Shown one piece after another: positions 14,109 through 17,793 of a DNA stretch of 17,793 bases. The notes under the pieces were generated by a model. It was not told the DNA's origin. It made no database searches and was given only the letters and a program-made list of their open reading frames with translations. Every line of letters begins with the position of its first letter. The first letter of the stretch is position 1. The stretch is from contig JAPOPO010000251.1 in assembly GCA_026712885.1 (NCBI GenBank), positions 1 to 17,793 of the forward strand, in the 5' to 3' direction. The stretch comes from Rhodospirillales bacterium (lineage in GTDB: Bacteria > Pseudomonadota > Alphaproteobacteria > UBA828). The translations under genes and the position numbers were made by a program.

Positions 14109-15160
14109 GCGGCGCGCCGGAGTGGCCCGAGCGCATCTCCGACGAGGCCGCGCTCGAAGACCTGATGACCACGCCCGACGACGCACTTCGCGAGTCTCTT
14201 GCGCGCGTCGAGGGCGACATCGTCGTGCTCGGCGTCGGCGGCAAGATGGGGCCGACTCTCGCGGGCCTCGCCAAGCGCGCCGCGCCGGAGAAGCGCGTCG
14301 TCGGCGTCGCCCGCTTCACCGACCCGAGCGTGCCTCAGAAACTCACCGCCCGGGGGGTGGAGGCCATCCAGTGCGACCTGCTCGATCGCGATGCGGTGGC
14401 CGCCCTGCCGCGGCTCCCCAACGTCGTGTTCTTGGCGGGGCGCAAGTTCGGCGCGGTGGGCGACGACGACCTGACCTGGGCGATGAACGCCTACGTGCCC
14501 GCCATCGTCGCCGAGACCTTCCGCGAGTCCCGGATCGTCGCGTTCTCCACCGGTTGCGTCTATCCCTTCGTCGATGTCCGCCACCAGGGCGCGACCGAGG
14601 AGACGCCGCCCACGCCGCCGCCAGGCGAGTACGCCAACTCCTGCGTCGGCCGCGAGCGGCTGATTCAGTATTTCTCGCGCCGTCACGGCACGCCGGGCTG
14701 CCTGGTGCGGCTCAACTACGCGATCGACATGCGCTACGGCGTGCTGCACGACGTGGCCCGCAAGGTGCGGGACGGGGAGCCCATCGACCTCGCCACCGGC
14801 CACGTCAACGTCATCTGGCAGGGGGACGCCAACGCCATGGCGCTGCGCTGCTTCGAGCACTGCACGGTGCCTGCCGCACCGATCAACGTGAGCGGGCCCG
14901 AGACAGTGAGCATCCGCGCGCTGGCGGCAGCCTTCGGCGAGCGGCTGGGCAAGGAGCCCGTGCTCGCAGGCGAGGAGGCGCCATCCGGCTGGCTCACCAA
15001 CGCCGAGCGCGCCTTCGCGCTCTTCGGCTATCCACGCGTGCCGTTGGGGCGGATGATCGACTGGGTGGCGGACTGGGTAACCCGCGACATGCCGAGCCTC
15101 GCAAAGCCCACCCAGTACGAGGTGAGGGACGGCGTGTTCTCCGCGCCGGCGGCATCATGA
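14105..15160 (+). CDS. NAD-dependent epimerase/dehydratase family protein (extended SDR, catalytic Lys position is Cys)
   Basis: A 351-residue extended short-chain dehydrogenase. The Rossmann glycines G-V-G-G-K-M-G (Gly43, Gly46, Gly49) have the GxxGxxG spacing of epimerases. F-S-T-G-C-V-Y-P (147-154) supplies the catalytic Ser/Thr and V-Y strand. The usual Y-x-x-x-K reads Tyr176-A-N-S-Cys180, so the lysine that lowers the tyrosine pKa and holds the ribose is missing. A C-terminal G-H-V-N-V-I-W-Q-G-D (232-241) and N-V-S-G-P-E (261-266) match sugar-nucleotide-type SDRs. It overlaps both neighbours by ATGA (amidase before, aldolase after), so all three products are probably made together. It may bind NAD without standard redox chemistry, use another base, or belong to a branch where Cys is conserved. 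Confidence 0.87.
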   Translation: MSGAPEWPERISDEAALEDLMTTPDDALRESLARVEGDIVVLGVGGKMGPTLAGLAKRAAPEKRVVGVARFTDPSVPQKLTARGVEAIQCDLLDRDAVAALPRLPNVVFLAGRKFGAVGDDDLTWAMNAYVPAIVAETFRESRIVAFSTGCVYPFVDVRHQGATEETPPTPPPGEYANSCVGRERLIQYFSRRHGTPGCLVRLNYAIDMRYGVLHDVARKVRDGEPIDLATGHVNVIWQGDANAMALRCFEHCTVPAAPINVSGPETVSIRALAAAFGERLGKEPVLAGEEAPSGWLTNAERAFALFGYPRVPLGRMIDWVADWVTRDMPSLAKPTQYEVRDGVFSAPAAS

Positions 15161-16218
15161 GCCTCGCCTGGGGCGACGTGCCGGCGCCGGTGCGGGCGAC
15201 GCTCGCCAAGGGCGCGGTGATCCCCGCGCATCCGCTCGCGCTCGACGCCGAACGCCGGCTGGACTCGGGGCGGCAGCGGGCGCTCAGCCGCTACTACATC
15301 GACGCCGGTGCCGGCGGGCTCGCGGTCGGCGTTCACACCACGCAGTTCGCAATCAGAGAGGCCGGGCTCTACGAGCCAGTGCTGAAGCTTGCCGCCGAGA
15401 CCGCAGACACGTGGACCGACCGGCCGCTGGTGCGGATTGCGGGCCTGGTCGGGCGGACGGAACGGGCGCTGGCCGAGGCGGACATAGCGCTCGGCCTCGG
15501 CTATCACGCAGGGATGGTGAGCCTCGCCGCCTTCGCCGGCGCCAGCGAGGACGAGCGGCTGGAGCATTGCTCGCGGCTCGCCCAGCGCATCCCGCTCGTC
15601 GGCTTCTACCTGCAACCGGCAGTGGGCGGGGTCGTGCTCGGGTCCTCCTTCTGGCGCCGCCTCGCCGCGCTGGAGAACGTGGTGGCGATCAAGATCGCTC
15701 CCTTCAACCGTTACCGCACGCTGGACGTGGTGCGGGGTGTCGTCGAGGCCAGCGCCGAGGAGCGCGTGACCCTCTACACCGGCAACGACGATCACATCCT
15801 GCTCGACCTGGTTACGCCCTGGCGCCACATGCGCGACGACGAGGCGGTCACGGTGCGCATCAAGGGCGGGCTGCTCGGCCACTGGAGCGTCTGGGTCAAG
15901 CGGGCCGCCGAGCTTCTGGAGAACGCCCATACGGCGGCGGAGGCGGGCGCGATCGACCCGGACTTCCTGGCGCTCGACTCCCAGATCACCGACTGCAACG
16001 CTGCGCTCTTCGACGTCGCCAACGACTTCAGGGGCTGCATCGCGGGCTGCCACGAGGTGCTACGGCGTCAGGGGCTCATGCGCGGAATCTGGTGCCTCGA
16101 CCCCGATGAGGGGCTGAGCCCCGGCCAGGCGGCCGAGATCGACCGGGTCTCGGCGGCCTACCCGCACCTCGCCGACGACGACTACGTGCGTGCTAATCTC
16201 GCACGCTGGCTTGCATAA
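15157..16218 (+). CDS. Dihydrodipicolinate synthase family protein (class I Schiff-base aldolase/lyase)
   Basis: A 353-residue DHDPS/N-acetylneuraminate-lyase superfamily barrel, about 50-60 residues longer than classical DapA. Schiff-base Lys179 sits in V-V-A-I-K-I-A and Tyr151 in V-G-F-Y-L-Q-P, 28 apart as in DapA. The TT pair is Thr61-Thr62 in V-H-T-T-Q-F where DapA has T-T-G-E, so the pyruvate-carboxylate pocket is altered. T-G-N-D-D (208-212) corresponds to the family's later G-D-D loop. The extra C-terminal part (about 255-353) is Cys-rich and helical. The family cleaves or condenses pyruvate-type keto acids with aldehydes. The start ATG overlaps the SDR stop (ATGA); the frame is open earlier, but only through the SDR gene. 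Lysine synthesis is unlikely given the context and divergence. Confidence 0.88.
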   Translation: MSLAWGDVPAPVRATLAKGAVIPAHPLALDAERRLDSGRQRALSRYYIDAGAGGLAVGVHTTQFAIREAGLYEPVLKLAAETADTWTDRPLVRIAGLVGRTERALAEADIALGLGYHAGMVSLAAFAGASEDERLEHCSRLAQRIPLVGFYLQPAVGGVVLGSSFWRRLAALENVVAIKIAPFNRYRTLDVVRGVVEASAEERVTLYTGNDDHILLDLVTPWRHMRDDEAVTVRIKGGLLGHWSVWVKRAAELLENAHTAAEAGAIDPDFLALDSQITDCNAALFDVANDFRGCIAGCHEVLRRQGLMRGIWCLDPDEGLSPGQAAEIDRVSAAYPHLADDDYVRANLARWLA

Positions 16219-16227
16219 GGATCACTC

Positions 16228-17223
16228 ATGAACGTGGCGGAACAGGCTCAAACCGATGCGGTCCGAACCGGGGCGGTGACCTACCTCGCGGCATCGGTCG
16301 AGACCTCGCTCTATCGCAACGGCAAGGTGCTGGTGCGCAGGGACAGCGAAGGCAATGACACCCCGTGGGAGGGCACCGAGCGCGACAAGCAGCAGGTGCT
16401 GATTCACGACGCACGCGGCCTGGCGGGGCCGGAGCGCCGCACGCTCGGCGCCAACGGCTTCGAAATGCTCGAGCGGCCGCTGGCGGCGCCCGACCTCGAC
16501 TTTCTGGACCACGAGCAGGTCGTGCGCTCCTACTACCCGCACTGTGCCGATATCGTCCGGGCGCACACCGGCGCGCGCATCGTCAAGGCCTTCGACCACA
16601 ACGTGCGCTCGGCCTCCGGCAAGCTGAGCGGGCGTCGCATCGCGGGCGGGCAGCAGGTGCAGCGTCCCGCGCATGTGGTGCACGGCGACTACACGCTGAC
16701 CAGCGGGCCGCAGCGCCTGCGCGACCTCGCCAATCCTCCGACCGTCAACGACACCTACCGCAGCCTGATGGCCGACGGCGAAACGCTGCTCGACAAGGCG
16801 GATGTCGCGCGCGCCCTCGATTCAGGCCGCTTCGCGCTCATCAATGTCTGGCGGAACATCGCCGGGGAGCCGGTCGCGACCCATCCGCTCGCGCTCTGCG
16901 ATGCGGCCAGCGTGCATCCGGACGACCTGGTCGTGTTCGAGATCCACTACGCCGACCGCATCGGCGAGAACTACTTCGCGAAGCACGCCGACGCTCATCG
17001 CTGGTACTTCTATCCCGGCATGACCCGCGACGAAGCGCTGCTGATCAAGCAGTGGGATTCGGCGGGCGGGCTGGCGCGCTCCGAGGGCGCAAGCGCGGAC
17101 GCGATGAGCCCGGACAAGCCCTGCACCTTCAGCTTCCATACCGCCTTCGAGGACCCGACGACGGCGCCCGACGCCCCCGACCGCTGGAGCATCGAGGTCC
17201 GCTGCATCGTGCTCTACGACTAG
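16228..17223 (+). CDS. CmcJ/NvfI-family oxidoreductase (predicted 2-oxoglutarate/non-haem iron oxygenase-like)
   Basis: A 331-residue protein that I recognise as CmcJ/NvfI-like from its run of blocks: F-D-H-N-V-R (122-127), V-V-H-G-D-Y-T (150-156), I-N-V-W-R (205-209), P-L-A-L-C-D (220-225), H-R-W-Y-F-Y-P-G-M (257-265) and F-H-T-A-F-E-D-P (303-310). His152 and Asp154 with a distal histidine, probably His304, could form an iron site, and an Arg near the end could bind the cosubstrate. CmcJ takes part in cephamycin 7-alpha methoxylation and fungal relatives tailor natural products, so small-molecule oxidation is the likely role. GGATCACTC precedes the ATG, nine bases after the aldolase stop, so it belongs to the same operon. 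Metal ligands are assigned by eye and less sure than the family. Confidence 0.83.
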   Translation: MNVAEQAQTDAVRTGAVTYLAASVETSLYRNGKVLVRRDSEGNDTPWEGTERDKQQVLIHDARGLAGPERRTLGANGFEMLERPLAAPDLDFLDHEQVVRSYYPHCADIVRAHTGARIVKAFDHNVRSASGKLSGRRIAGGQQVQRPAHVVHGDYTLTSGPQRLRDLANPPTVNDTYRSLMADGETLLDKADVARALDSGRFALINVWRNIAGEPVATHPLALCDAASVHPDDLVVFEIHYADRIGENYFAKHADAHRWYFYPGMTRDEALLIKQWDSAGGLARSEGASADAMSPDKPCTFSFHTAFEDPTTAPDAPDRWSIEVRCIVLYD

Positions 17224-17249
17224 AGTTGGCAAACGCGCGCCGCGCCGCC

Positions 17250-17278
17250 TTGACAGCGGCGGGCGCGATTCTTCTAAT
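17250..17278 (+). promoter_or_regulatory. Strong sigma70-type promoter for tRNA-Val
   Basis: TTGACA (17250-17255, perfect) and TCTAAT (17273-17278, 5 of 6) stand 17 bp apart. The expected start near 17285 is about six bases before the mature 5' end of the tRNA, leaving only a short leader for RNase P to remove. It also marks the end of the preceding operon. Confidence 0.8.
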
Positions 17279-17290
17279 CGCATGCCGGGC

Positions 17291-17365
17291 GGGCGCTTAG
17301 CTCAGCGGGAGAGCACCGTCTTCACACGGCGGGGGTCGCTGGTTCAAATCCAGCAGCGCCCACCA
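17291..17365 (+). tRNA. tRNA-Val (anticodon CAC)
   Basis: The cloverleaf folds fully: acceptor GGGCGCT with AGCGCCC, D-stem GCTC/GAGC, anticodon stem CCGTC/GGCGG (one G-T pair) around loop TTCACAC, five-base variable region and T-stem GCTGG/CCAGC around TTCAAAT. Anticodon CAC at 17323-17325 reads GUG valine codons. Discriminator A is followed by an encoded CCA. GUG is among the commonest Val codons in the GC-rich genes here. Confidence 0.97.
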
Positions 17366-17374
17366 GCCCGGTTT

Positions 17375-17396
17375 GCTGCCGCCGCGACGCGGCAGC
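17375..17396 (+). terminator. GC-rich hairpin after tRNA-Val (weak terminator or processing structure)
   Basis: GCTGCCGC (17375-17382) pairs perfectly with GCGGCAGC (17389-17396) around a six-base loop, ten bases after the tRNA CCA. No T-run follows, so it is not a classical intrinsic terminator. It may stall polymerase with Rho or protect the 3' end of the precursor. Confidence 0.4.
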
Positions 17397-17439
17397 CCAG
17401 CCGCGCCGTCCGGGCGGCAACTCAGCGGGAGCGAGAATC

Positions 17440-17793
17440 ATGGCCGAGGTCGCATGCGTGCTCGATTGCCGGGACCAGCTCGGTGAGAGCCCGGTCTGGT
17501 GCCCCGTCGATCAGCGCCTCTACTGGCTCGACATCAAGGGCCAGTCGATCAGCTGGCTAGCGCCGGCAACGGGTGAATACAAGCAGGTGCCGGTGGACGA
17601 GCAGCCGGGCTCGCTGGTGCTGCGCGAGCAGGGCGGCATGGTGGTCGCCTTCTATGGCGGCTTCCGCTTCTTCGATCCGGAGACCGGCGCGGTCGAGACC
17701 GTCCACGAGGTCGAGACCGACCAGCCCGAAAGCCGCATGAACGACGGCCGCTGCGACCGGCAGGGCCGTTTCTGGGCCGGCAGCATGGACGAC
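17440..17793 (+). CDS. SMP-30/gluconolactonase/LRE family protein (3' truncated by window)
   Basis: The first 118 codons of a gene that runs off the window. L-G-E-S-P-V-W (14-20) holds Glu16, a metal ligand of this beta-propeller family. Y-W-L-D-I-K-G (30s) is the first blade strand. R-M-N-D-G-R-C-D at 99-106, then G-R-F-W-A-G-S-M, contains the substrate- and metal-binding Arg99, Asn101 and nearby Asp. Family members hydrolyse sugar lactones such as gluconolactone with a divalent metal. The ATG has GGGAGCGAG just upstream. It lies beyond the tRNA and hairpin, so it is probably a separate transcript or is read through from the tRNA promoter. A link to the aldolase and oxygenase cluster is possible but not shown. 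Confidence 0.88.
   Translation, partial: MAEVACVLDCRDQLGESPVWCPVDQRLYWLDIKGQSISWLAPATGEYKQVPVDEQPGSLVLREQGGMVVAFYGGFRFFDPETGAVETVHEVETDQPESRMNDGRCDRQGRFWAGSMDD

Noticed and set aside
12102..14186. Minus-strand open frame of 694 codons opposite the FadN-like and amidase genes
   Set aside because: Shadow of two well-supported plus-strand genes; crosses their boundary and shows no family features.
14122..15156. In-frame upstream extension of the DHDPS-like gene
   Set aside because: It is the alternate frame of the SDR gene, Arg-rich and featureless; the ATG at 15157 with the ATGA overlap is the natural start.
1..17793. CRISPR arrays, insertion sequences, phage genes or large repeats
   Set aside because: No regularly spaced repeats, transposase motifs or terminal inverted repeats were found by eye on either strand.

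Overview
The window is a dense, GC-rich stretch (roughly two thirds G+C by eye) with bacterial gene organisation: short intergenic gaps, ATGA/TGATG stop-start overlaps, purine-rich Shine-Dalgarno sites and a tRNA that encodes its own CCA. The gene content (acyl-CoA metabolism, DadA/PuuB-type FAD oxidases, MaoC, amidohydrolase 2, SMP-30) fits a heterotrophic alphaproteobacterium, perhaps Rhodospirillales-like. That assignment is inference from style and content; no phylogenetic marker is present.

Layout. (1) 1-1674, plus strand: the 3' end of a type-2 acyl-CoA dehydrogenase/flavin monooxygenase, a MaoC hydratase that overlaps it, and an amidohydrolase. They look like the end of a catabolic operon. 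(2) 1659-7790, minus strand: read in transcription order, a CaiC-like acyl-CoA ligase, a TPR/2-oxoglutarate oxygenase protein, an MNT nucleotidyltransferase, a HEPN protein, a DadA/PuuB-type FAD oxidoreductase and a monoglyceride-lipase-like alpha/beta hydrolase. Most neighbours overlap or nearly touch, so this could be one transcript. It ends convergently, overlapping the amidohydrolase by 16 bp. (3) 7791-7992: a divergent control region with a good sigma70-like promoter and an imperfect dyad in front of the fatty-acid genes. (4) 7993-13235, plus strand: a compact beta-oxidation operon of FadD-type ligase, FadA-type thiolase and a FadN-order fusion (dehydrogenase first, hydratase second). Together with an acyl-CoA dehydrogenase encoded elsewhere this is a full activation and beta-oxidation route. 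(5) 13272-17223, plus strand: four tightly packed genes for a nitrilase-superfamily amidase, an extended SDR whose catalytic Lys position is Cys, a dihydrodipicolinate-synthase-family aldolase and a CmcJ/NvfI-family oxygenase. The pathway is not one I recognise. (6) 17250-17365: a near-consensus promoter and tRNA-Val(CAC). (7) 17440 to the end: the start of an SMP-30/gluconolactonase gene.

The best candidate for an undescribed system is the amidase/SDR/aldolase/CmcJ-like cluster. Three of the four genes are joined by ATGA overlaps, and the combination suggests breakdown or tailoring of a small amide- or lactone-containing keto acid. Second is the HEPN/MNT pair embedded behind an oxygenase and CoA-ligase gene. 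No CRISPR array, insertion sequence, integrase, rRNA or large repeat was seen.
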